Shown: piece after piece, positions 50,616 to 62,000 of the stretch
Numbering within the stretch: the stretch's first letter is position 1
Layout of the letters: each line of letters starts with the position of its first letter
DNA from: Mycolicibacterium goodii
GTDB lineage: Bacteria > Actinomycetota > Actinomycetes > Mycobacteriales > Mycobacteriaceae
DNA length: 64,000 nucleotides
Assembly: GCF_001187505.1 (NCBI RefSeq)
Contig: NZ_CP012150.1
Span: 1,860,001-1,924,000 of the forward strand
Direction of reading: 5' to 3'
Program-made: the position numbers and the translations under genes
Notes under the pieces: generated by a model
Seen by the model: the letters and a program-made list of their open reading frames with translations, nothing else
The model's database searches: none
Told to the model about the DNA's origin: nothing

Positions 50616-51704
50616 ATGCGTCGGATCGCGGTGTGGGGCACGGGCAACATGGGGTCGACGGCCATCCGGTCTGCGGTGGCGTTCCCTGGGCTGGAACTCG
50701 CGGCGGTGATCACATCGTCGCAGAACAAGGTGGGTCGAGACGCCGCGACGTTCGCCGGCCTGCCCGAGGCGACGGGGGTCCGCGCGACCGATGACGTGGA
50801 TGCCGCACTCGCGGTGTGCGATGCCGTCGCCTACATGGCCTCCGGCGACATCCGGCCCGAGGAAGCGATCGGCGACATCGAGCGGTGCCTACGCGCTGGC
50901 AAACATGTGGTGACCCCGGCGCTGTACTCGCTCTACGACCCGCGATCGGCACCCGAGCAGTGGGTGGCGCGCCTCACCGGAGCCGCCGAGGCAGGCAACG
51001 CGACGCTTCTCGTCAGCGGCGTCGACCCGGGCTGGGCCAACGACGCCCTCGCCGTGACGGCCGCCGGACTGTGCACGCGCATCCGCAGCATCCGCTGCCA
51101 GGAGATCTTCGACTACTCGACCTACGACCAGCCGCACGCGGTGCGGGTGCTGTGCGGCTTCGGAGCGCCGATGGGACCCGACGACCCGGTGCCGATGATG
51201 CTGTTGCCGACGATCCCGACCATGGTGTGGGGCGGCAACGTCCGGATGATCGGCCGCGGGTTGGGTCTGGAAATCGACGACATCACCGAGAAGGTCGAAC
51301 GGCTCCCGCTGACCGCATCGTGCGAGAACGTGCTGGGCCGGTTCGAGGCGGGCACGCAGGGTGCGTTCCGGGTCCAGGTGATCGGATGGGCGAACGGCGT
51401 CGAGCGCGTCGTCGTCGACCACATCACGCGCATCGACCCGGCCTGCGCACCGGACTGGCCGCAACCGGATCAGGGCGCGGGAGATCACCGGGTGATCATC
51501 GACGGCGATCCTCAGCTGAGCATCGTCGTCCGCGCCGACGTGCCCGGCGGCACCCGTGCCGACGGCGGCAACACCACGGCCGCCAACCGGCTCCTCGGTG
51601 CGATCGGCTGGCTGGCCGAGCAGAAGCCCGGGATCTACGACGGCCTGGACGTGCCCTTGCATCCGCCGCTGTCCGCCGAGGTCGAGGCCACCCGCTGGGC
51701 GTGA
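50616..51704 (+). CDS. DapB-like NAD(P)-dependent oxidoreductase
   Basis: 362 residues. The N-terminal VWGTGNMGSTAIRSAV is a Rossmann loop of the dihydrodipicolinate reductase-like type, followed by GLPEATGVRATDDVDAAL, CDAVAYMAS and GKHVVTPALYSLYD. The C-terminal part resembles the amine/2,4-diaminopentanoate dehydrogenase-like branch of mycobacterial proteins rather than true DapB. It occurs in this position between fadE5 and pks in GPL loci, but no biochemical role in GPL synthesis is known to me. The ATG at 50616 is divergent from fadE5; the gene converges on pks with 19 nt between stops, containing a short CTCCCGCGGGAG palindrome. Confidence 0.8.
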   Translation: MRRIAVWGTGNMGSTAIRSAVAFPGLELAAVITSSQNKVGRDAATFAGLPEATGVRATDDVDAALAVCDAVAYMASGDIRPEEAIGDIERCLRAGKHVVTPALYSLYDPRSAPEQWVARLTGAAEAGNATLLVSGVDPGWANDALAVTAAGLCTRIRSIRCQEIFDYSTYDQPHAVRVLCGFGAPMGPDDPVPMMLLPTIPTMVWGGNVRMIGRGLGLEIDDITEKVERLPLTASCENVLGRFEAGTQGAFRVQVIGWANGVERVVVDHITRIDPACAPDWPQPDQGAGDHRVIIDGDPQLSIVVRADVPGGTRADGGNTTAANRLLGAIGWLAEQKPGIYDGLDVPLHPPLSAEVEATRWA

Positions 51705-51723
51705 GTCCTCCCGCGGGAGAACC

Positions 51724-54700
51724 TCACGCGTCGGGCAGCTGACCCACGAGGTACTCCGCGAGTCCGCCGATGGTCGGGTAGTCGAAGACCGCGGTGGCAT
51801 TGATGGTGAACTTGCCGCCGAACTGGCTGTGCAGCCGGTTGCGCAGCTCGATCGCCATCAGCGAATCCGTGCCGAGGTCGAGGAACCGGCTCGACGCCGC
51901 GGGCGGCGACGCCAGGCGCAGGAAGTTCTGCACCTCCCGTTGCAGGAACTCGGTCACGAAGCCGGCGCGCTGCGGTACCGGGATCTCCATCAACTGCTTG
52001 AGCAGTTCGCTGTCTCCGGTGACCTCGCCTGCGGCGCTGGGCAGCACCAGGTCGAGGATCGGCGGGCGGGACGCTCCGAGCACCTTCGCCGCGCGCTGCC
52101 AGTTGGCCTTGAGCACCGTGGCCTGCCCGGAGCCGTTCGCGACGACCTCGGCCAGCGCGTTCAACGCGGCCGACGGATCCAGCGGGATCAGGCCCTGCGC
52201 ACTGATGTTGGCGGTCGCGGCCTCCGACGATGCCATGCCGCCCTGCCCCCACGGTCCGAAGTTGATGCCCGTTGCCACCAGTCCCTGCGCGCGCCGCTGC
52301 GCGACGAGACCGTCGAGCATGGCATTGGCGGTCGCGTAGTTCGCCTGCCCCGGTGACCCGAACAGGCTCGACACCGACGAGGACACGATGAAGAAGTCCA
52401 GGTCGTGGTCCCTGGTCAGGCGGTCCAGATGGTGTGCACCATAGGCCTTGGGCGCCAACGTGGTTCGGAACCGCTCCAGGTCCTGCCCGGACAGCAGCGC
52501 GTCGTCGAGCACGCCGGCCAGGTGCGCGACCCCGGCCAGCGGCGGCAACTCGGCCCGGATCCGCGCGAGCAGATCCGCGACCTGTGCCTCATCGGCCACG
52601 TCGGCCGCATAGGTGTGGATGCGGCACTTGTGGCGCTCGGTGATCTCGTCGATGGTGCGCTGCGCGGACTCGTCCGGGGCGCGGCGACTGGTCAGCACGA
52701 TGTCACCCGCACCGAGTTGCGCCAGGTATGCCGCGGTGTGCAAACCGATCGCCCCGAGCCCGCCGGTGATCAGATAGCTCCGATCGGGCTGTGGCTGAAG
52801 CGGTTTCGGGATCTGCAGCACGATCTTGCCGATGTGGCGTGCCTGTTGCATGCGGCGGAACGCCGAGCGCGCCTCGGTGATCGGGTAGATCTCGGCGGGC
52901 AGCGGCGTCCATGCGCCGTTGCCCAGCCCCTCGGACACCTCGGTGAGCAGATCACGGATGCGGTCGGGTTCGGTGAACATCACCGTGTCCAGCGCGACGA
53001 TCTCGTAGTCGACGTCGGGACGGGCCTCGGCCATCTGCGCGTGCGACCAGATGTCGCGCTTGGCGATCTCGGCGAAGCGGCCGTTGTGGGCGGTGGCCTT
53101 CAGCGTCGCCTCGATGAAACCCGGACCGGTCAGGCTGTTGAGCACGACGTCCACGCCGGCACCGTGGGTGTCCGCCAGGATCTGATCGGCGAAATCCGTT
53201 GTCCGCGAGTCGTAGACGTATTTCACGCCCAGCCTGCGCAGGGTGGTGCGCTTGAACGTGCTCGCGGTCGCGAACACCTCGGCGCCGAACTGCTGGGCCA
53301 TCTGGATGGCGGCAAGTCCGACACCACCGCTGGCGGCGTGGATGAGCACCTTGTCACCCGGCCGCAGCTGCGCCCAGTCGAACGCGAGCCGCACCGTCAG
53401 CGCCGCGGCGGGGATCGTGGCCGCCTCGACCGCGCTGATCCCGTCGGGTATCGGCGCCAGGAACTGGGCGGGCGCGTTGAACCGGCTGGCGAAGGCACCC
53501 TGCATCGAGCCGTAGACGCGTTGGCCCACCTCGAGCCCGGTGACACCGGCCCCGAGTTCGGTGACGGTGCCCGCGAAGTCGCCGCCGATCGGTCCGGGAT
53601 CGCCCGGGTACAGCCCCAGCACGTTGAGCACGTCGCGGAAGTTCAGGCCCGCGGCCTCGACCCGCACCTGCACGTAGCCCTCGTCGGGCGGCGCCACGTC
53701 CACCTCGGTGAGCCGCAGGTTGTCGATCGCGCCCCGCTCGGTGGGGGCCAGGACGAAATCGCCGCCGCGCGGCACGGTCAGGTGACCGCTGCGGGCCCAC
53801 GGCAGCAACCGCGAGGCCAGCAGTTTGCCCTGCCGCACCGCGATTTCCGGCTCCTTGAGCCCCGGCGTCGCCAGCAGGCCGGCCAGCGCGTCGACCGCCT
53901 CGGAAGATCCGTCGCAGTCGACCAGGCGGCAGTGCAATGCCGGCTCCTCGTTGATCGCCGTACGACCGAAGCCCCACAGCGCCGCCTGCACCGGGTCCAC
54001 CGGCTCACCCGATTCGCACGCCACACCGCGTTCGGTGACGATCCACAGGCCGCCCGGCAGGGTCACGCTTGCGCCCTGCGCGGTGTGGACGGCATCGAGC
54101 AGGTTGGTGATCTCGGCCTCCAGACGCGCGGACTGGGCCTGCGGGGACTCCGACTCGGCCCGGCTCGGGGCCGCGCAGCGCCACACCACGCCGGAGAATC
54201 CCATGCCGCGTTCGTGCGCCTGGGAGAGCACCTCACCCAGCAGCTGCGAATCGGTGTTGCGGTCGAACGGGATACAGCCGGGCACCTTGGCGGCCAACTC
54301 GTCGAACCCGACGATCAGCCACGTGCCGTTCGACGTGACGTCACCCGCGGGCGGGGTCGGCACCTCGTGCCACCCGACGGTGTAGAGCAGCCGGGTCGCG
54401 TCGCCTCCGAGACCGCGCAGCAGCGCTTCGCGCGGTGCGCGTTTGACGGTGAACTCGCGGATACCGCCCAGGGAGCGGCCGCCGAGGTCGACGAAATCGA
54501 GGTCGAACACCTGGGTTTCGCTGTCCAGTGCGTTCCGATGCCACGTGGCGCGGCAGTAGAACCGCCGCGGCATCTTCTCCTTGAGTGTCACCTGCCCGTA
54601 CCGCAGCGGCAGGAACAGGTCGCTGACGCCCTGTTCGGCGGCCAGCAGCGCGGGGAACGCCGGGAACGCGACACCGGTGCACAGATCCATGAGCACCGGG

Positions 54701-56004
54701 TGCATGGGTTCTGACCCGAGTTGTTCGGCCAGTTCGGCGCCGACGAGGATGTCGCCGACCGCCTCGCCGTCACCGAGCCACAGGGATTTCAGCGACCCCG
54801 ACCATGTGGGTCCCCACGCCAGTTCCAGTTCGGCGAAGGTGTCGAACAGGTCCTGCGGGCGCATGCGCTCCAGGCGTTCGATCGCCTCGTCGACCGGCTC
54901 GGACTGCGGGTCCGCGGTGTCGGTGGCGGTGTCGGTGGTGACGGTGCCCTCGGCGTTCAACGACCACTCGGCGCCACGCTCGCCGTAGGGGCGGCTGTGG
55001 ATCTGGAAACGCTGCGCGCCGTCACCGTCGGCCGGGTGCACCGTCAGCTGAACCTCGCGAGAAGCCTTCTCCGGCAGGATGATCGGCTCGTAGAAGAACA
55101 CATCCCGCAACCGCCCCGGCGTACCGACCGCGGCGAGTGCCATCGCCGCGTAGGTGGCACCCGGCACGACGACCGTGCCGTAGATGACGTGGTCGGCCAG
55201 CCACGGCTGCGATTTCACCGACAACCGGCTGGTGTAGATGGTGTCGCCGGACGCGAGATCCTTACCGCTGCCGAGGAGTCCCGACGTCGCGGTGCCGCCG
55301 TCGACGGCGATGCTCGAGGTTCTCGGCCAGAACCGGCGGCGCTGGAACGGATAGGTGGGCAGCTCGAGCACGCGGCGCGGCGCACGATGCAGCGCCGCGA
55401 AGTCGGGACGGTGCCCGCCGACGTAGGCCGCGGCCAGCGCGTCGGCGATCTGGCGACGGTCGCCGACCCCCTTGCGCAGCGATGCGATGGCCCGCGGGCG
55501 AGCCATGTGCTCGGGCCACACCTGCACCGCGGCGCCGGTCAACACCGGCTGCGGGCCGATCTCCATCAGCACCGAGCAACCCAGCGCGGCGACCGTGCGC
55601 ACGCTCTCCTCGAACTGAACGGGCTGACGGGAATGCCGCCGCCAGTACTGCGCGTCCAGCGGGGTCTGCGCGGTGAGCACGGCCCCGGTGCGGTTGCACA
55701 CCAACGGCAGTGTGGGCGCGGCGAACCGCAACTGCGCCGCGTACGCCTCGAATTCGTCGAGCACGGGTTCGAGCAGTTCGGAGTGGAACGCGTGGCTGGT
55801 CGCCAGCCATGTGCAACGGATGCCCTCGTCCTCGAACGTCTCGACGATCTCTTCGAGGTCCTCACCCGGGCCCGAGAGCACGGTGTTGGGGCCGTTGTAG
55901 GCACCCACCGACACGTGCGGGAACTCGCCCGCCACCTGCTCGACATGCTTGGCGTCGGCGAACACCGCGACCATCCGGCCGCCTTCGGGCAGGCTGCCGA
56001 ACAT
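51724..56004 (-). CDS. pks: Pks, C-terminal piece (AT2 end-DH-ER-KR-ACP) after frameshift
   Basis: The downstream part of a two-module type I polyketide synthase, in another frame from its N-terminal part; 1426 residues if counted from 56004. Order: rest of AT2 ([10 protein letters not shown], the HAFH that marks malonyl-CoA), DH (ADHVIYGTVVVPGAT near 270, with the Asp in HPVLMDLCTG), ER (about 760-1070; LNFRDVLNVLGLYPGD, ASGGVGLAAIQMA), KR (about 1078 on; [15 protein letters not shown]-type LDD in GVLDDALLSG, Tyr in NYATAN) and ACP (LGTDSLMAIEL near 1380). All active residues I looked for are present, so this module looks fully reducing. No thioesterase. No independent ribosome site precedes 56004, so it is probably not translated alone. 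Confidence 0.9.
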   Translation of the reverse strand: MFGSLPEGGRMVAVFADAKHVEQVAGEFPHVSVGAYNGPNTVLSGPGEDLEEIVETFEDEGIRCTWLATSHAFHSELLEPVLDEFEAYAAQLRFAAPTLPLVCNRTGAVLTAQTPLDAQYWRRHSRQPVQFEESVRTVAALGCSVLMEIGPQPVLTGAAVQVWPEHMARPRAIASLRKGVGDRRQIADALAAAYVGGHRPDFAALHRAPRRVLELPTYPFQRRRFWPRTSSIAVDGGTATSGLLGSGKDLASGDTIYTSRLSVKSQPWLADHVIYGTVVVPGATYAAMALAAVGTPGRLRDVFFYEPIILPEKASREVQLTVHPADGDGAQRFQIHSRPYGERGAEWSLNAEGTVTTDTATDTADPQSEPVDEAIERLERMRPQDLFDTFAELELAWGPTWSGSLKSLWLGDGEAVGDILVGAELAEQLGSEPMHPVLMDLCTGVAFPAFPALLAAEQGVSDLFLPLRYGQVTLKEKMPRRFYCRATWHRNALDSETQVFDLDFVDLGGRSLGGIREFTVKRAPREALLRGLGGDATRLLYTVGWHEVPTPPAGDVTSNGTWLIVGFDELAAKVPGCIPFDRNTDSQLLGEVLSQAHERGMGFSGVVWRCAAPSRAESESPQAQSARLEAEITNLLDAVHTAQGASVTLPGGLWIVTERGVACESGEPVDPVQAALWGFGRTAINEEPALHCRLVDCDGSSEAVDALAGLLATPGLKEPEIAVRQGKLLASRLLPWARSGHLTVPRGGDFVLAPTERGAIDNLRLTEVDVAPPDEGYVQVRVEAAGLNFRDVLNVLGLYPGDPGPIGGDFAGTVTELGAGVTGLEVGQRVYGSMQGAFASRFNAPAQFLAPIPDGISAVEAATIPAAALTVRLAFDWAQLRPGDKVLIHAASGGVGLAAIQMAQQFGAEVFATASTFKRTTLRRLGVKYVYDSRTTDFADQILADTHGAGVDVVLNSLTGPGFIEATLKATAHNGRFAEIAKRDIWSHAQMAEARPDVDYEIVALDTVMFTEPDRIRDLLTEVSEGLGNGAWTPLPAEIYPITEARSAFRRMQQARHIGKIVLQIPKPLQPQPDRSYLITGGLGAIGLHTAAYLAQLGAGDIVLTSRRAPDESAQRTIDEITERHKCRIHTYAADVADEAQVADLLARIRAELPPLAGVAHLAGVLDDALLSGQDLERFRTTLAPKAYGAHHLDRLTRDHDLDFFIVSSSVSSLFGSPGQANYATANAMLDGLVAQRRAQGLVATGINFGPWGQGGMASSEAATANISAQGLIPLDPSAALNALAEVVANGSGQATVLKANWQRAAKVLGASRPPILDLVLPSAAGEVTGDSELLKQLMEIPVPQRAGFVTEFLQREVQNFLRLASPPAASSRFLDLGTDSLMAIELRNRLHSQFGGKFTINATAVFDYPTIGGLAEYLVGQLPDA

Positions 56005-59000
56005 CCGCCCCGCTCGGCCATCAGCCGGGCGCCGTCTTCAAGGCTGAACACGCCCGCGACGCAGGCCGCGGCGTACTGGCCCACGCTGTGGCCCAGCACC
56101 ACATCGGGTTCGATGCCCCACGACTGCCACAGCCGCGCCAGCCCCATCTCGACGGCGAACAGCGCGGGCTGCGCGAACGACGTGTGCCCCAACAGGTCCG
56201 CGGTTTCCCGGTCGGCGGCGAACATCACCTCCAGCAGCGGCCGCGGCAGGATGTCGGCGACCGCGTCGGCGCACTGCGTCACAGTCTCGGCGAAAACCGG
56301 TTGGGTGTCGAACAATTCGCGGGCCATGCCGGGGTACTGGCTGCCCTGCCCGGTGAACAGCCACGCCGTGGTCGGCCGGTGCGCGTGCTCGCCACGCACC
56401 ACACCTGCCGGTGTGCGGCCTTCGGCGATGGCCCCGAGACCTTCCCTGGCCCGATCGACGGAGTCCACCACCAGGGCGGCGCGGTGCTCGAAGTGCGAAC
56501 GGCCCACGCCTGCGGTGTGGCACAGATCGGCCAGGTCGACCTCGGGGGTGGCGTCCAACCACGCGTCGTAGCGTCGCGCCAGCTCGACGAGTGCCTCCGG
56601 TGACCGCGCCGAGAGCGCGAGCACATGTGTCTCGTCGTCCGAGGACACCACCGCCTCCGTGGCGCCCGTGGAATCGGATGGTGTCACCGCAGCGTCGACG
56701 GTGACCGGTGGCTCCTCGACGAGCACATGCGCGTTGGTGCCGGTGAAACCGAACGAACTGACACCGGCCCGCCGCACCCGGCCGTTGGTCTGCCACGGAA
56801 CCGGTTGGTCCACGACCCGCACCGGCAGCGCGTCCCACGGGATGTGCGGCGACGGGTTCTCGAAGTGCAGGCTGCGCGGCAGCAACCCGTGCTGCAGCGA
56901 CAGCACCACCTTGATCAGACCCGCTGCGCCCGAAGCCGATTCGGTGTGCCCGATATTGGTCTTCACCGATCCCATCAGCAGCGGCCGGTCGGCGTCACGT
57001 CCGGCGCCGTACGCGGCCGCGGCGGCCTGCACCTCGATCGGATCACCGAGCGGTGTGCCGGTGCCGTGCGCCTCGAGGTAGTCGACGTCGGAGCCGGTCA
57101 GTCCGGCGCGGGCCAGAGTCGCCTCGATGAGACGTTGCTGCGCACCGCCGTTGGGGACGGTCAGCCCGCTGGAGGCGCCGTCCTGGTTCACCGAGCTCGC
57201 GGGAATGACGGCGCATACGCGGTCACCGTCGCGCACGGCGTCGCTGAGCCGCTTGAGCACCAGCACACCGCAACCCTCGCTGCGCACATAGCCGTCGGCG
57301 GACGCGTCGAAGGTCTTGCACCGGCCCACCGGCGACAGCATCCGTGCCCGCGAGGCCGCCACCACCGTGACGGGGCTCAGCAGGACGTTCACCCCGCCGG
57401 CCAGCGCCAGGTCACAGTCACCGGACTGCAGGGCCTGGCAGGCCTGATGAACCGCGACCAACGCCGAACTGCACGCGGTGTCGACCGCGACCGCGGGACC
57501 CTCGAAACCCAGCGCGAACGCCACGCGGCCGGAGATCGCGTTGAGCGCATTGCCCGTGATGAAGTGCGGCTCGATCTTGTCGATCGACTCGGCGGACAAC
57601 AGATGCGCGTACTCGTTGGCGGCCACGCCGGTGAAGACCCCGGTGCGGCTGCCGCGAAGATCGGCCGGTGCGTAGCCTGCCCGCTCCAGGCCCTCCCACA
57701 CCGTCTCGAGCATGAGGCGCTGCTGCGGTTCGATCCACACCGCCTCACGCGGTGAGATGCCGAAGAACTCGGGATCGAATCCGTCGATGCCGTCGAGGAA
57801 TCCGCCGAAGCGCGTGTAGGTCTTGCCCGGGGTGTCCGGGTCGGGGTCGAAGAACTCGTCGATGTCCCAGCGGTCCTCGGGGACTTCCCGGATGGCGTCG
57901 ACACCGCCCGTGAGCAACTCCCAGAACGCTTCCGGGTCGGGTGCACCGGGGAAGCGGCAGGACACCGCGACGACGGCGATCGGGTCGTCGGTGCGCGCCG
58001 TCACCGCCGCCGCCTGCCGCGGGTTCGTCTGCTCGCCGAGGCCGAGCACCTCGACGAGCAGGTACTCGGCCGCGTCGGACAGCCGGGGATGGTCCATCAC
58101 CAGCGTGACCGGGATGTCCTTGCCGACGCCCCGCTCGATGCGGCGCCGCAGTTCGACCGCCATCAAAGAATCCATGCCGAGGTCGAAGAACCCGGCGTCC
58201 TCCCGGATCTCGGCGGCGTCGACCCGGGTCACCTCGGCGACCGCGTTGCGCAGGTACTCGGTGATGAGCCGTTTGCGTTGCTGCACCGGGGCATTCGTCA
58301 ACTGCTCGACCAGCGGCGGTCTGCCGGACGCGGTCGTGGGCGCGGCCGCCGCGGTCGCGGGCGCCTGGGGTTCCAGTTCCGACAGGAACGCGCGCCTGCC
58401 CGCCTGCTGGTACAGCGGCAGGAACTTCGACCAGTCGATCCGCGCGACGACGCCCTGCGCCGGGCCTGCCACCACATCGGCCAGGCCCGCGAGGGCCTCG
58501 GCGGGCGACAAGGTGTGCACGCCGCGTTGCTCGAGGCGGGCACGGGACTCGGCGTCGGCCATGCCCGCCGACCACGGCCCGAAGTTGACGCTGACACCGG
58601 CGATGCCGCGTTCGCGCAGTCGCCAGGCCAGACCGTCGAGGAACGCGTTCGCCGCGCCGTAGGCGGTCTGGCCGAATCCGCCCCACACCGACGCGATCGA
58701 CGACGTGCCGACGAAGAAGTCGAGGTCGGCAGGAAGATCTTCCAGAGCCTCGGTCAAATGCCAGGCGCCCCAGACCTTTCCGGCGAAAACCCGATCGACC
58801 TCGGCGTCGTCGAGGCTGCTCAGCGGGGTGGTGCCGATCTCGCCCGCGGCGTGCACGATGCCGGCCAACGGCGGCAGTTCGGCAGCCACGGCGGCCATGA
58901 GGCGCGCGACGTCGTGCGCGTCGGCGACATCGGCGGTGAGCACCCGCACGTCGCAGCCGTACTGTTCGCGCAGCGCGTCGAGGCGCCCGCGCACGGTATC

Positions 59001-62000
59001 GCTGGGCGCACGGCGGCTGGTGAGCACCAGATGCCCGGCGCCCCGCGCGGCGAGGTAACCGGCGATCTCGAGGCCGATCGCACCCAGGCCGCCGGTCACC
59101 AGATATGTGCGGTCGCCGCGGACCGGCAGTGCGGTGTCGCCCGGCTCGTCGGTGCGACGGACCAGTCGCGGCGCGTACACCGTGTCGCCGCGCAGCGCGA
59201 TCTGATCGTCCCCGTCGCGTGCCGCGGTGATCCGCCCGACGAGGCGCGACCATTCGGCGGCGGCGTCCCGGCCGGGCTGCCGGTCACCCGACAGGTCGGC
59301 CAGGCCACCCCACACGTGCGGAAGTTCCAGTGCCGCCGCGCGGCCGAATCCCCACAGGCAACTCTGTTCCGGCGCAACGCTGTCGGCGTCGGTGACCCGC
59401 TGCGCGCTGCGGGTCACCAGCCAGATGGGGCTGCGCAGTTGGGCATCGTTGGCGGCGCGGAACAGCCGTCGCACCCCGCCCAGCGTCCGGTGTTGCATGC
59501 GCAGCAGGTCCCGCATCGCCGACGAGGTGGTGTCGGGGGCCGCGACGTGCACCACGTACAGACCGTCCGCGGATGCCGCGGCGGATGCCGCGCGCAGCGT
59601 CTCGACGAGGTCGGACTCCTCGGCGTCGGAGCCGGGCAGCGGAACGATCCGATGGCGATGCCCCAGCGCGGTGAGCGCATCGGCGAGCTCGCCCACGGCA
59701 CCGCCGTCGTCGCCGACCAGGATCCAGTCAGACCCGGCGCCGGCCGGTGCGGCGGTGGAAGTGAGCTTCTCCCAACGGATCTCGTACCGGTCGTCGGCAC
59801 GCACCCGGGTGGCCCGCTGCTGGTTGTGGCGCGCGGCGAGTTTGTTCAGCACGCGCAGGGTCTGCTCGTCGACGGTTTCGCCGTCGATCAGGGTCGCGAG
59901 TTCTTCGATCTGTCCGTCTTCGAGCAGGCGCAGGGTCTGCGTGCGCGGCGACCGGTCGGCGCTCGGGGTGTCGTCCGCCGGTTCGATCGTGCGGTTGTCG
60001 GTGAACCAGAACTGGCGATGCTCGAACGGGTAGGTGGGAAGGTCGAGTTTGCGTGCGCCGGGTTGCCGGAACGCGTGGAAATCGGGCAGGTGGCCCGCCG
60101 CGTACGCGTCGGCGACGGCTTCGGTGATCTGCCGGTGATCGGCGGTGTTGGGCCGCATCGACGCGATCACCCGCGGTGTGGTGGCCGGGTCGGGCCATGC
60201 CGCCAGCGCCGCGGCCGTGAGCACCGGGCGCGGGCCGATCTCCAGCAGCAACTTGCAGTTCAGGTCGGCGAGGGTGCGGACACTCTTGGCGAACTCGACC
60301 GGTTGACGTGCGTGCCGCCGCCAGTAGGCGCCGTCGAGCCTGGTGCTGCGGCCCAGCGCCGCGCCGGTGCGGTTGTCGATCAGGATGCGTAGCGGCTCAC
60401 GGTATTCGAGTCTCTGTGCGAACGCTTCGAAGTCATCGAGGATCGGGTCGAGCAGCGCCGAGTGGAACGCGTGGCTGGTGTCGAGCCAGTCGCACCGCAC
60501 ACCGTCGGCCACCAGCGTGGCGACTGCGGCCTCCAGATCCTCGGCGGGACCGGACAACACCGTGTTGGCGCCGTTGTACGCGGCGACCGACAGGCTCGGG
60601 TACCGGTCGGTGAGCCGTTCGGCGCGCTCGGCGGCGGTGAACACCGCCACCATCCGTCCGCCCGCGGGCAGGCTGCCGAACAGACGTCCGCGCTCGGCGA
60701 TCAGCCGCGCACCGTCCTGCAGGTCGAACACACCGGCGACGCAGGCGGCCGAGTACTGCCCGACGCTGTGTCCCACCACCACGTCGGGTTCGAGACCCCA
60801 CGACTGCCAGAGCCGGGCCAGGCCCATCTCCACCGCGAACAACGCCGGTTGTGCGTACGCCGTCTGGCGCAGCGTCGCATCGGCGTCCGGCCCGTCGACG
60901 TCGAAAATGACGTCGAGCAACGGCTTTTCGAGGACGTCGGCGACCGCCTCGGCGCACCGGCGCACGGTCTCGGCGAACACCGGCTCGGTATCGAACAACT
61001 CACGGGCCATGCCGGGGTACTGGCTGCCCTGACCGGTGAACAGCCACGCGGTCTTGGGGGCGTCATCGGAGTCGCCGCGGACCAGGCCGGGCGCCGGACG
61101 GTCGTCGGCGAGCGCGCCGAGCAGTTCGATGGCCGACTCCCTGGAGTTGACCACCAGCGCGGCCCGGTGCTCCAGGTGTGCACGCCCGGTGCCCGTGGTG
61201 TGGCAGACATCGGACAAGCGCGCCTCGGGATGTGCCCGCAGCCAGCCGCGGTACTCGTCGGCGAGCCGCACGAGTGCATCGGGGGTCCGTGCCGAAACCG
61301 TGAGGACGCTGTGACGCCTGGGATCCTCGACCGGCGCTTCCGCCGGTTCGGGGGAGATCGCGGGAGCTTCCTGCAGGATCACGTGCGCGTTGGTGCCGGC
61401 GAACCCGAAGGAGCTGACCCCCGCGATGCGTGGTCTGCCGTTGCGGCGCCACGGCATCGTCTCTCTCACCACTTCGATGGGCAGCCGGTCCCACGGGATG
61501 TGCGGCGACGGGTTCTCGAAGTTGAGGTGCTTGGGCAACATCTCGTTCTCGAGCGCCATGACGACCTTGATGACGCCCGCGATACCCGCGGCCGCCTCCA
61601 GGTGCCCGATGTTGGTCTTCGCCGACCCGATCAGCAGCGGCGTCTCGGGGGCACGTCCGGCCCCGAGCACCTCGCCCGCGGCCTGGGCCTCGATGGGATC
61701 GCCGAGCGAGGTGCCGGTGCCGTGCGCCTCCAGATATCCGACGTCGGCGGGCTGCAGGCCGGCCCGCTTCAGCGCGTCGGCGATAACCCGTTGCTGAGCA
61801 ACCCCGTTCGGCACGGTCAACCCGCCGGATGCACCGTCCTGGTTGATCGCGCTGCCGCGGATCACCGCGCGGATCCGGTCACCGTCGCGCAACGCGTCCT
61901 CGAGGCGTTTGACGACGACGACGCCGCACCCCTCGCCCCGGACGTAGCCGTCGGCGGCCGCGTCGAAGGTCTTGCACCGGCCGTCCGGGGCCAGCATGTG

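Noticed and set aside
51708..51719. CTCCCGCGGGAG palindrome between the DapB-like gene and pks as a terminator
   Set aside because: It has no loop and no T-run; it is too short to call alone, though its place between convergent genes is suggestive.
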